64,000 bases of DNA from Polytrichum commune (lineage: Eukaryota > Streptophyta > Polytrichopsida > Polytrichales > Polytrichaceae): assembly GCA_950295325.1 (NCBI GenBank), contig OX485804.1, forward strand, positions 25,172,001 through 25,236,000, read 5' to 3'. Below the pieces are notes generated by a model. It saw nothing but the letters and a program-made list of their open reading frames with translations, was not told where the DNA came from and did no database searches. This document shows, in pieces, positions 1 through 11,657 of this stretch (positions are counted from its first letter, which is position 1; each line of letters begins with the position of its first letter). The position numbers and the translations under genes were made by a program.

Positions 1-1205
1 ACGGGAACCTCTATTTTGTTTGATGAATAAGTTTTTTCATGTGATGTTCATAAATTATGAGGAACTTGGCTACAACCATGATTTGGATTTGCTGACCATT
101 TTGTACGAATCTCATGTTTCATAACGTAGGAGAAGTGGGCTCGTTGGAAGAAGGAATAAAATGTAACCGTTTGAGACCCATCTACGTTAGAGCATGTTCA
201 CATGTTATCAACGCGTACACCTCTAAACTTTTACCACCAATTTAATAGGGAATCTTTACAAAACATGCTCCCATGCGTTCTTGTTATCAATGATTTAAAG
301 GTGTTTCTATCCCCCTCTAAAGCCTCAGGCCCCTTCGAATATTCAACTTTTAGAAGGGTGAGTTTCAACTACCAATACTTCATAATCTTTGACTGAGTAG
401 AATTTTAGCTTCGACAATTTCTTTGTAAAGCCTTATGTATTGTAAGATATTGTTTGGATCTTGGGACTTATAATTTGTAGAGTTGTATAGAGTGAGCGCA
501 TGGGACATATAATAAGAGTACTCCTCTTTGACATAAAGTTTCATGATAGAGAGCACCCTGTGTTCGTGTACGATGTCTAACCATGCACTTAACCCTTAAA
601 GGACCAAGGGCTCAATATTTGAGCCATGCACTCGTTTTCTACAAGTCTCACCGAGTCTTAGGGCCATTTTACACACGTGACCAAGGGTTGCCATAATGGT
701 TTAGGATTTCTTGTGGTCGGGGGTCCAAAGGCCATGACCAAGAGGAATCTACATCACATTTTGGATCATCTACAAAGCGTAAAGCGAACTTAGGCCAGGA
801 AATAGTATTTTGTGAAAATAATAATTAAAAAATATCAAAGTTTTATTCCTCATATAGATAATACTTTTAATAAATATAAATTTCTCAAGTAATACCAATA
901 AAATTTTCTTTCCCTAGCATGACCACCTTCACTTTTTGTTGGGACAACATACTTGGGTTCTCTCACCATAAAATGAAGATGACCACCAAACATTAACATG
1001 TAGGATTTCATGTTAACATGTCATCCATTTTTTGACATGGTCATTCATTATTGTGGCAGCGTTAGTCAAACCAGATGAGACTGTCACTTCTAACTAACGA
1101 CCAAAACCTAGAAAGCAATGGTCATGGTCACTGGTGTGTGTGTGTGTGTACATGTTTTTACTTGCCCCTCGAGCCGATTTAAATGCACATGGTGAAGTCT
1201 TGAGC
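1..1205. other. Gene-free stretch, nothing recognised
   Basis: AT-rich intergenic sequence with short open frames only. I see no domain, splice-bounded exon or structured repeat here apart from a short TG dinucleotide run near 1134-1149. Confidence 0.5.
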
Positions 1206-1216
1206 CCATAATCAAA

Positions 1217-1941
1217 GAAGTTCTACGATTGTGAAGGCATATACAAAGAAACCAAGCAATATTTATTTGCATCCAAATGCACCCACACCATGCATTGGAA
1301 CCCAACCCTTCGACTTACACTAGAGGATTCAAAAGATGAACTTGACAAACTTGTCAATTTTCATAAGAAACAACTTATGCACATTCAACATCAAATAGAG
1401 TACCTCGAAGACATGGTTTTGTGCATGGATGGGCCCTATGAAAAACCAAGACGCATGTTTTCTTCTCCTTCTTTCGATACTCATATGTTCGTGTCACATA
1501 GATGTGGGAACGGCAACTTGGGAGGCCGGAGAATAGCACCCGAACTTCATGCGGGACCATGTGAACAGGTGCAAAATCTAGCCCATTCAATAAGATGGGC
1601 ATAGAGAAGTTCTATGATTGTGAAGGCATATACAAAGAAACTAAGCACTAGTCAGGTGCATCCAAATGCACCCCACACCATGCATTGGTACCCAAACCTC
1701 CGACTACACTAGAGACTTCAATAAATGAACTTGACAAACTCGTCAATTTTCATATAAAAACAACTTTTGCACATTCAACATTGAATAGAGTACCTCAAAG
1801 ACATGATTTTGTGCATGGATTGGGCCCTATGAAAACTAATAAGACGCATGTTTTCTTCTCCTTCTTTGGATACTCATATGTCCATGTCACATAGATGTGG
1901 GAAGTGCAGAATCTAGCCCATTCAATAAGGTGGGCATATAT
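1217..1941. repeat. Imperfect tandem duplication, two units of about 388 and 336 bp
   Basis: The unit starting at 1217 (GAAGTTCTACG) recurs at 1606 (GAAGTTCTATG) and both end in a GCCCATTCAATAAG box (about 1581 and 1916). Copy 2 lacks roughly 60 bp present near 1511-1569 of copy 1. Copy 1 holds a plus-strand open frame at 1290-1604 (104 codons) whose first half is rich in Asp, Glu, Lys and Leu and looks helical (around KDELDKLVNFH). The matching frame in copy 2 is broken by small indels and stops. I do not recognise a protein family. It could be a decayed gene fragment or a repeat with a chance frame. Confidence 0.7.
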
Positions 1942-4900
1942 ATAGAGAGAGAAAGAGAGAGATTGCAAGTTGCTAGTAGCTGCTTCGTGCTTTGTTTAAG
2001 TTCCATCATGATGGGCCAGGCCGATGACATGACATGCGTCCCAGTTGGCAGAAGGAAGAGGCACGTAATAAATAATAACTTCTCGTCAAAGTGGGACGTC
2101 ACTAGGGATTTGTCCCATTAGGTGCTCCCTTTGGAGTTACTAGGAGCCTACGTGGTGTGTAAAGCTCCTCGATGTACGGATATATGGGTGGGGGGGGGGG
2201 GGGGGGGGCTCTTCAATGACCGCCTTTTCCCCGACCTAATTAGCCTAATTTCTCTCCGATGATCGATCGATCGAGATATGAATGAATGAATGAAACTCGA
2301 TCGCGAGTAGTTTGAGAGGATTGGTTATTAGCAAATCCCGATCGAGGCCGTAGTCGCTTCCCTTGTAAACTTCGGAGTTCGTATGCATCTTTTCTTCTTC
2401 ATCAAAATGGGCATTCTCGTGCTCGTGAAATGGTCATATAGCTCCCCCCCCCCCTCCTCCGGTTATGTTAATTGTTGAGCCTGAAAAGGATCATAGAGTT
2501 TGAGCGTGTAGTCTAAGCATGTAGTCTAATCTCGTTTGTCTTTATGGTATCTGTTCTTGGAGCCATACCCAACCACACACCATTCAGGTTTGGGTGTCCG
2601 GTTGAGATGAGTGACCGAATTAAGAACGTCTACCTTAGTATGGGATTTCGTGTGTCAACACTTGCTCTGTAATATTGAGAAGAATAAATCCACACTTTAA
2701 GGTGTGGAGAGAACAAAGGCAAGTGGGAAGCAACGCATACGAGCACATTTCTCATTCATCCAACATAAAAACCCATGGAATGGTATGCAACGTGGACGTT
2801 ACACTTTTTATATATATATATATATATATATAAATAAGAACTTGACACCGGAATAAGCTTCAAAGCTCCTAAAGTAGTCTAGTTTGAGTCGTGTGAACTG
2901 AACTAACCAGAAATGTGCAGAGAGTCGTGTTGTCATGTTGGATGAACACCTCACTGCACCCTTTATGATATTTAGTGTCACTTATTATTCGGAAATACGC
3001 ATTACTATAATATTTTATTGTTAATGTGCCAAGTAAAGATGGTAATGCTATATAGTGTCCAAACAACCAATTTGACTTTTGTTGGTAAGAAAATGAGATC
3101 CATAGTAAGAAGTTAGGACATTGTGTAACTTTAAATAGTGAGTGACACTAGATACCATAAACAACGTAGTGCACTAAACATTAACAAACTCAACCTCCAT
3201 ACCAATTTGATTGTTGGCACTTCCAAGCTCAACAAGTTTCATGATTTGCGTTTCGTGGGCCAAGCATACATGAATGGTATCATCCCAAGCTCAATGGTTT
3301 TCGAACGTTTCAACGAGGCTGAAAATGATGCACATCTTTGAAGTTGATCCCACAATTAAGAGAAACGAGATTCTTACAACTACTTCCAAGAGGGTTGATC
3401 TCTTCCTAATGAGCACTAAAACCACAAATATGTGGGAGATCATTTAGCATTTACAAATCTAATGACATAAGAATCCGATGGAGGTGACCAACCCTTAATT
3501 TGTGACAAGTTTTCAAACAACAAATTTGGAATACTCTTAAGTGGTTGTATGGGTTAAGTCCATAAAGTGGTGGTCATTGTTGAGCAAGTGTGCGGCATTG
3601 GTGTTTTGGCTATCCCAACCAAGTACTTATCCTAACCCAACCACCATGGCTTGTCGCAACGGCCCAAAAATGTAGAATCACGACGCAATGGCTTGTTTGT
3701 ATGCAATGAGCTCTCACATTTATTCATAGAATAACACTAGACAATTGCTCATTCTATGACAATTTTGAACCATTTTGCACCCAAACCAATAGGTGTTTGA
3801 ATAGGACATGTCTACCTTAACACAACATATTTTCTTGGTAGGTAGGTTGCAACATGGACATATGTGACTATTTGCATAAATTGCAGCACGTGAATAGATA
3901 CCGATACACCTAAAGAAGGTCACAGAGTTGTGGCCGCCATGTAAGTTGAAGACGAAATTGTTGGAACCCCTTTGTAGCTTGTATATTAATTTGTTTGGCA
4001 TATTTGCCATGGAGATATTATCAAGGACCCTAGTATAGTCTAGGTAAAGAGGATTAGCCATAAACCTATCGGGAATGGGTATTATCGGACCCTTAACACG
4101 GTGGCCAGAAGTCCACAAAGAAACCCACGATCAATGACTATACTGAGCATTAATTTAGTGTGACTCAAAATTGGTGTGCCATGTTAATATGATTGGTTCT
4201 CATGTGGCACCAAGTGTCACGTGAGACCATCTTTAGTTGTCACCCAATGATTGGAAGACAATTGATGTGGGTTGATGGTGAATAGTGTGGGCCGCACTTA
4301 ACCTGACGTGTATTGTACCACCGGAGAGGGTGGAAAGACAATGTGTAGCCCATAAATCACTATTCTCGAATAAATGGCCCCTACATCGGGATAATAACCC
4401 TGCAATAATATAGCGGACCTAGTTGGCATGAAGTAACACCAACCATGGGTGGGGTTGGTTCTCACAACACCCCCATTGTAGTTGCCATGAACCAAAATCC
4501 CAATTGAGGTACGTGTATCTAAATCCAACACCAAACCTAAAACCAACACTATGTACCTCGTTCATAGATCTCGTGGCTTCAAACATATGATTGTGATACT
4601 TGGTGTTGGTTTTGGATATGTCACCTTAGTTGTGGTTTCCTTGGAAATTGATTTGCATATCCATAATTGCTATATTTATTTATGATTTTCATAGCCAAAT
4701 TATTCGAATGCACGTTTTCCATGTTATAAAATGGTTCACAACATTTTCATCTTCCTAATAGATGGGCTTTTCATAGATACTCCAAATATCTAGCCCTGGA
4801 GCTTTGTGATGTCAATGTAAAATCATACAATCATGGATAGAGGGTCTCTAGTAAAAATAAGCTCCCTATAGGTTGAGGCCCATGACATTTTCAATTGGGT

Positions 4901-5760
4901 TCCGCCAAACAATTCGACGATCTCTAGTGTCATTTGTAGGGTAGAAAATAAAACAAGATATTATGGTAGGTTGTGGTAAAACCAACACCCCACTCGAAAC
5001 CAACACCCTCTATTTTTATAGAATATCCACCATCGTAACACCGTGTACATGTGTGCTTTTGAGTCATCTACCAATAAAACTCTAAACCCCTGTAATTTTT
5101 GTAGACAAAATTCAAATAAGGCCTACTTCGGTGCGTTAGAATATTTTGTCAATCGCTAGCGTTACTCCAACATAGCATTTAACAATCTAATAATAGTTAA
5201 TGTGCTCAAATGCTAGTGATGGTTTTTAACACCACACACCTTATCAAATAGTTCACTCCATTTTCTCGTTCCCGATGGACGTGTTTGCGTAGACACTACC
5301 CCGACACTTTGCAGCTTTACCCTTCAAAACCGGACGTCGATTCACAACACCTACTGGATGGGGAGCATTACAAATCACCCCACCCAAAATCGTTGTTAGC
5401 TTGGATCATTTCAATTGGGTTTCACTACCCTTAAAGACTGAACCAAACAATCATGTCCGGACAATACCAACGTACACATTCACATTATCATGTTACAATT
5501 TTGAACACATGAACGACTGGAAATATTGACAAAACAATCCTAACTCCACGAAACTTCCACAAGTACAATCATATATGTGTATGTATGTATGTATGTATGT
5601 ATGTATGTATAAAAGGAGAACTAACCCCAAATTAGGGGTCAATCAACAACTAAGAATAAACAAAGCACAAACAAACAAACAAACAAACAAATTTGCTTTC
5701 ACCCTTCTCCCCCGGTAAGCTTAGGTGGAAAGAAACGACTTTAGCCTTGAGAGCCGGTGC
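1942..5760. other. Gene-free stretch with microsatellites and a 19-nt poly-G run
   Basis: No gene recognised. Contents are a GA-rich run near 1942-1962, an uninterrupted run of 19 G at 2190-2208, a C run at 2444-2454, a TA repeat near 2811-2832, a dispersed repeat at about 2385-2645, a TGTA tetranucleotide repeat at 5575-5610 and an AAAC repeat near 5668-5690. Open frames on either strand are short and resemble no family. Confidence 0.5.
2385..2645 (+). repeat. Dispersed repeat, copy 1
   Basis: A segment containing TGGTCATATAG, then GGTTATGTTAATTGTTGA, then TTCTTGGAGCCATACC, and ending near CGTCTACCTTA. Diverged versions with the same order of blocks occur near 41,570-41,990 (interrupted), 46,470-46,700, 47,015-47,215 and 58,965-59,165. 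It encodes nothing recognisable. It could be a transposon end or a non-autonomous element whose borders I cannot place. Confidence 0.5.
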
Positions 5761-5761
5761 A

Positions 5762-7610
5762 AATCATAAACACTTAATTACATGGGTTTTGTGGTGCACG
5801 GAGGGGTACTTTTGGGGGGATGATGTCATGTTTTTGTAGCTTGTGATGCTTTGAGTAACTTTTGATTCGTTCCCGGTCTTCGTGCTGCAATCTTTATGTG
5901 GATGTGGACTAGTTGGAATCCATGATAGCTGGGGCCACTCGAACTTCATGGCTCCAACACTTTATTACATGAGGTGAAAGTAAACTAACTCGTGCAAAAG
6001 CAAGCGACGTTTTCCAATTGGATTCGCTTTCTAACACCTCCAAAGGGGTAATTGTTGATCCATCCCGATTAAAGCTCACCATGTATTTCATTTATGATGT
6101 TTTTGTGTTACTTATTATTTGGAATAATATGATGATATATTATTTTATATTATTTTTCTTTTAGCAAAAGTCAAATTGGTTGTTTGGACATTATAGAACG
6201 TCAATATCTTTTCTTGGTGAAAAAAGTCATAGCATTCTGTAGTTTTCAAATAGTAATTGTAGTTGTGTTCTTGCTACGGCTCAAAATAACAAAACCTGGG
6301 TACAAATTTCCAAAGAAGGTTTAATTGCACTGAATGTCCCATCTAGTAAGCGTGGGACTAATTTCCAAAACATGCATTAATTTGCCAAATCTCAAAATTA
6401 GTGAGGGCTAGATGTTTTATTAAGTGATATACATGCTCATTTACCATACATATCAAGTCTTTTAACTATAGCTATAAACGTAATTGCATGTTTCATCATA
6501 TCTTTCTTGCTTTACCTCTCACATGTCTCAACAATCTTCGAGTGGCTCTTTCACATATTAACCCTTGGTATTCCTTCCAACTTAACACATTCTTCCTCTC
6601 ATATGGGTTTTCTCAGTCTCAACCATCAATGGACTAAATATATCGTTTACACAATTTGATTATATCTAACTTTGTTGTAGTCACTCAAAGCTATATTGTT
6701 AAGTGCTAACATGGTATGGTTTCAATTAAATAAATAAATAAAAGTAACATTGGAGTTTGAATTTTACTCCGACGTGAATGGGAGCCTGTTTCTCACTACC
6801 GTGTTCATGTTTAACCAAGCTACACCGTAGGAGTAGCTTCCTCCCTCTCGGGGCCGGGGATTCGTGGCACTCAAGTAAAGCCATATGGTAATAGAAATCG
6901 GACGAGTCCATCAAGAAGCTCAGATGGAGCTTACTTTAGTCAAACGCCTCCGAGTTGGCATGTAAGACCTATTTTCTCCCTTATAATTGTTGTGAACTAT
7001 TGGCTATTTTGTAAATATCAATTAGTTGGCAAGGGGCAATGATGTGGCCTTGGATGCTCTAAGCCTATTTTAAAACCTCCCATGAGTTGTTTCCAAGGCC
7101 ATGATGTGGCTTTGAATTCCACATGGTTATTTTGATAAATATCGCAAGATATCAACGTGTGCAATATATAATTATGACGTGTTGTCATAGACATTTATTT
7201 TGCACATATGTGATTACTCAAGCATTTATAATATAATATAATATAATATATCACCTTATAGTAAATTGGTGAACTCAAAAATCAATTCATTGGTATTAGT
7301 ATTAGTATTATTATTATGTAATGAAGTTTATTTGAAAATAATTGATATACACCATGTGATTTTAAATTTAATATAGTATGTGATGAGGATCAAGTATTAC
7401 AATATTTCAAATAGGCTATAGTTAGAAACTTATGATTTTTTGAGTATCCCCATTCATAACGTTGTCCCACAAGTCTAATTCCAAATAACATATCATTTAT
7501 TTATACCTCATATTATATTACCTGGAAAATAAGATTTATTTTTGTATAATATTGTTGTTATATGTTTTATGTTCTATCTTCATTATTTCATTTTGGTTAT
7601 GTTATGAACA
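5762..7610. other. Gene-free stretch
   Basis: No gene recognised. A short AATAT-type repeat lies at about 7219-7249. Positions 6429-6451 are identical over 23 nt to one arm of the hairpin at 54,532-54,621. Confidence 0.5.
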
Positions 7611-7614
7611 CTTA

Positions 7615-7995
7615 CACTAATCTATCCTTAGAACGACAAAGATAATTTTAAATGATAAGTCACAAAATTATAACCTCAATGTTAATGAGGATTTTGTAAT
7701 GTTTTCGACCTCCAAGTTAATTACATGCTTCATTGATGGTTTCACTTCTGGAATGAAATCCCAATCAATTGCTTATTTACTAATTGGAAGTGCACATATA
7801 TATCGGATTTTAGAGCTTGAAGGTGAAATGCACTCAATATGGGATTTGTAGTCAAGTGACATTCAAGAATGCAAGTGCAATTTTCATTTTATTTTCAAGT
7901 TGGGCGGGATGGGCAATAGTTTTTGGTTGGGTTCAGAAATTTCTTTAGAGGGTTGTCCCATCCCGGATCTTACACCCCCGAAAGTTAGTGAGGGG
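7615..7995. mobile_element. Diverged single arm of the fold-back element family
   Basis: Blocks in the order TAACCTCAATGTTAATGAGGAT, ATTGCTTATTTAC, ATATATATCGGATTTTAG, GGTGAAATGCACTCAATATGGGATTTG and GCAAGTGCAATTTT match the right arm of the element at 20,090-21,478 in the same order and orientation. The CCCATCCC block near 7955 corresponds to its outer end. No opposing arm is apparent to the left, so this is a half copy or a copy whose other arm has decayed. Confidence 0.6.
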
Positions 7996-8319
7996 GTATT
8001 TAACGTCCGCCCATATTAATTTCTTAAAAATAACCGGATTAGTAATGATAGGTTGGCAACGCATGGTGCACCCACTTGCTTCTATATGATTGTATATATT
8101 GCTTCTACCACTTTTTTTTTAATGTCTAACCCCCTTTGTATTATTGCCTTAGGTATTAAATTAGAGTAGGATTATTTAAAACTACTAAAACTTGGTGTTT
8201 TTAAAAGCCTTGAGACAAGGAGCTGACGACGTAAGGTAGTGTCTAAAGTGGTTCATCTCATCCGCAAAGATGAATGAACTCTCACTAATGAAAATACATG
8301 AGTGCGACGATCCCTTGCC

Positions 8320-9420
8320 CCATCTCAGGAGGTGGGCTCCGATAGTTTTTGAGGAGTGTAGTATCTACTGCCTAACAAGGTATGTGAGGGTATAGGGGTC
8401 TGATTGAGGTCCAGGGGGGATCTAGGGGGGGGGTCTATTGGGGGTTTTTTTTTTTTGTCTAGCTTACATTTGTTCAGTATTAAGTATGCAAGGTATTTGA
8501 TGGCAGTTTGGTGTAGGTGTTTCATAAGTGTTTTTTTAATCTCAGTTTTAGGTATATTTAGTTTTTCTAGTTCTTTAATTGGTTGTTCATGAATAGTCCC
8601 TCTAACACCTGCAGTGATGGTGGTGAGGGGGTTAACTTGCTAACCAGCTCTTCTAATGGTTTGTATAAATGTATTGTATTTAGTGGTTTTTTCAGTGCGT
8701 GCATTATTTGGAAATTTGTCGTGGCAATAGGTAAATTCAATGAATTGTATGGTATGTGATGGGGGTGGCCTTAAAGGGGCTTGGTTGTTTGTGGGAGCAC
8801 CAATTACGCATAATATGTCTGGTCTCAGTTTAGCTGGACATGTGCATGATGTGGTGGTACATGTGCATTGGAGTAGCCATTATGGGATTGTGTTTGTGTT
8901 GTCTTGTGGTCTGGAGTTTTGGTGGCATGCATTTACGAGTGTATAGTATCTTGGGTGTTTTTTTGATTGGAGTGTATGTACAATTTGGTAGACTACTTTA
9001 TTATGGCGTGTTGTTCGTAAGCCCTTTATGTATGGGTTTGAGCATGTGAATAGTAGATGCGGCCATGTATCCATGGTATTGTTGGGGCTTAATGTGCAAT
9101 TCGGGTTTGGATATAAGTTGGGCTAGAATATATGTTTACAGTGGTTACCCACGTATTGGGCGTAGCGAAATTTTAGAGTTTGTGTGATTTGGGCGTCTAT
9201 GGTCCCGGGTTTTTTTCATAATTGATTGGAGAGTTTATGGTTTATTTGGTCATTGGACGTCCATTTGTGTATGTATGTGAATTTGGATTGTGCTAGTCTC
9301 AATTCTTGGTTCCTATGTTCTTTGTTGATGTATGTTTGAAGGTTTCGTATGGCACCCGAGTGGGTACATGTTGATACCCCATTGAGTTAGTACGGTGTGG
9401 TATGGGCCGTATGTATCATG
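8320..9420 (-). pseudogene. LINE-A ORF2 C-terminal region
   Basis: Downstream of the RNase H the minus strand keeps translated similarity to the fragment at 29.6-30.2 kb. A zinc-binding-like segment (TWPHLLFTCSNPYIKGLRTT) lies at 8,980-9,074 and a terminal segment (KHLHQTAIKYLAYLILNK) at 8,440-8,525. Frames change several times. It is a decayed C-terminus, probably of the zinc-binding type seen after RT/RNase H in plant LINEs. The exact stop codon is uncertain. Confidence 0.55.
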
Positions 9421-9439
9421 GGTGTGTTGGTGGGTTTGT

Positions 9440-10280
9440 TTAGGAGGGCTCCATCATTTGCTAATTGATCTGCTATTTCATTGCCTATTATGCATGCATG
9501 TGCTATGACTTTTTGAATTATGATTTTATGCGTGGACCATGTTATGTGGTTGACTATGGCGGCTATGAGTAGTTTATTTGGGTGGTTGTGTTGGGATGAT
9601 GGGTGTCGTATGTGATTGTTTATCAAATATATTGTTGAGGTTGTCTGTAAAGATGTGGAAATCTCGCGTGTGGTATTGTGTATTTTGGATTGCTATTAGG
9701 ATGGCACTTAGTTCGGCTCTGAGGATGTTTTGAAGACCTAGGGGTCTCTATGCAATCCTAACGTAGTTGGCGGGGGAGTAAACGCTAGATCCAATTGTGT
9801 TACCTATGCCATGTTCGTTGGGGGGTATAAGTGAACCGTCAGTGTATATGCATTGTTGAGGCTTGAATTTGAGGGGGTGGATATTATATAGTTATCTTGG
9901 TAGGGGGTGTGTTGGGTGGTTAGTGGTTTGTTAGCTATTTTGAGAACTTGTAGGTAGGGTGAGATGTTGGTTGGGGTGGGGATTTTGGTTACATTTTCAG
10001 TGGTGCATATTTGTTTTTGTGAATCATGGCCAATACCCCTCCGCGTGGAGGCTCATTTGTGTTATATTGGCGATTTCTACCTAGATCTATAGTATTTGAG
10101 TTGTTGTATATTATCTTATAGTATGGGAACCTATTATTTATGTAGCTAGTAGATTTGTTTTTGTTTAATTTAGTTTCTTGTAGAAGAACGATATTGGGTT
10201 TTTTTGTGTAGGGTGTTTATGAGTTCTATGATGTTTGGGAAGCTAAAGCTAATGTGTCCCGTGTTCCATGTGATGATGTG
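9440..10280 (-). pseudogene. LINE-A ORF2 remnant: AP-endonuclease start fused to RNase H, RT missing
   Basis: Near 10,275 the minus strand reads ITWNTGHISF, followed after a one-base slip at an A-run by PNIVLLQETKL and PPRGGVLAMIHKN. These match the start of an APE-type endonuclease with the catalytic Glu in QETK. It continues to about 9,950 (KIPTPTNISPYLQ). Near 9,860 the frame reads CIYTDGSL, then AELSAILIAIQ, FTDN and finally GNEIADQLANDGA near 9,460. This is the D-E-D-D set of an RNase H fold. A TAG interrupts it once (about 9,750) and a frameshift follows FTDN. The C-terminal half of the endonuclease and the whole reverse transcriptase, normally well over 1.5 kb, are absent. Confidence 0.8.
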
Positions 10281-10319
10281 TGTGTTGGTATTGTAGGTGT
10301 TTGTATTTTTTGGTTGGGA

Positions 10320-11657
10320 GGGGGGGGGGGGGGATGGTTGTGTGTGTTATTATGGACCGGTGTGAAACCGTGATTTGGTGGGTGCTCCTGGCTAGGTTTT
10401 GGAGCAATTGTGTAGGTATAAGGGGAGATTGTTGGGCAAGGCTTTGTTGGGTGACGGCGGTTCCTTGTGTGATTTGTTTGTTGATATGATTGTGTATGAG
10501 TGTTGTTGAAGGGGCTTGTAATGTTTGTTCAATAAGTGTTTGTGGAAGGTGGTGGTGGTGGGGGGGGGGGGGGTCCCGTGTATTGGCGTAGTTCATTATT
10601 TTGGAGCCTTCTTAGTATGGTGAGGCATCTTGGGTCAAGATGTCTGGAGAGTTGGTCGTTACATTGGTGGGGCACTGGGCTAATGGCGATTATGAGGGCA
10701 TATATTTGGTAGTGTGGGGGATGTCTTGATAGGAGGAGACTATGTCTTTGAAGGTGTGGCAAGGTTGGGTGTTGGTTAGGGTTTAGGTGGGTTTAGTCAA
10801 GTATGGGGCAAAGAGCTTCTCAAGGTGTTGGTATTGGGGTTCTAGGTTTAGGGTGTGTGCTATGAAATATTGTTTTTGTCTCTTTGTGTAGTCTTTTGGG
10901 AGGTTATTGAGGATTTGTGCGGTTGGTCCGGGGTTGGGTTGTGTGTCTCCGCCAAGTTTCATAAGTGTTTGGAGGCCAACTATGTAGGAAATGTCTTTGT
11001 GATATGTTGGATGCTTGAGGTGAGTGCGTTTTATGATGTAGAATGTGATTGAGGCGGCGTTGATGCGATGTACATGATCATTGCCTACATGTTGGATTTG
11101 TGGCCCAAGTGGAGGGTAGAGTATTGGGGGTGTTTGTGGGTTTTGAGGGGGGGGGGATGGTAATGTTCATGTGTTGTGGGGGTTTAGTGTTTCTTTTTGT
11201 GTGAGGGTTAGTATCGCATTTTGTGGGGTTGTGATGTTGGCTCCATTGGGGGGTGTGAGTAAGTTTTTACATATACGGTTTGCTTGGTTGCTATCCAGGG
11301 GGGGGGGGGGTATTTCAGTATTAAGAGGAAGATGCCAAGTGTTGGGAAGATATATTTTGGGACTGGGTTTATGTGATGATTTAGTGGAGGTTTTGTGTAT
11401 TGAGCCTTTCTAATGCGAGTGTGTGTTTGGTGGGGGGGGTGGGTGGTGGTAGATTGTATGGATATACGCGGGGATCATGTAAGAAAGCAAGGCCAAGAGT
11501 TTGGATTCTTTATTATGTAGCAGAGAAAAAATACAATATATAAGGAAGAGGTGCCATTTGTGATATGCTATGTGGGCACTATTCATTAAATGCATGAGGT
11601 CCTTGATGGTGCATTGGTGGGTTGCCATGAAAGCCCGGGGAGAGGGGGGGGGGGGGG
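10320..11657. repeat. Cluster of long poly-G runs inside LINE-A
   Basis: Uninterrupted G runs on the plus strand at 10,320-10,333 (14), 10,560-10,573 (14), 11,147-11,156 (10), 11,298-11,310 (13), 11,432-11,439 (8) and 11,644-11,657 (14), with another at 13,563-13,572 (10). All lie on the strand opposite the LINE coding sense, so the element would carry poly-C that reads as poly-Pro. They are candidates for G-quadruplex structure and for sequencing length error. Confidence 0.85.

Noticed and set aside
1134-1149. TG dinucleotide run as a regulatory element
   Set aside because: It is a short microsatellite with no gene beside it.
10249-10762. Proline-rich small proteins
   Set aside because: The poly-Pro comes from C homopolymers in a decayed LINE. 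Only the end of one frame carries real endonuclease similarity.
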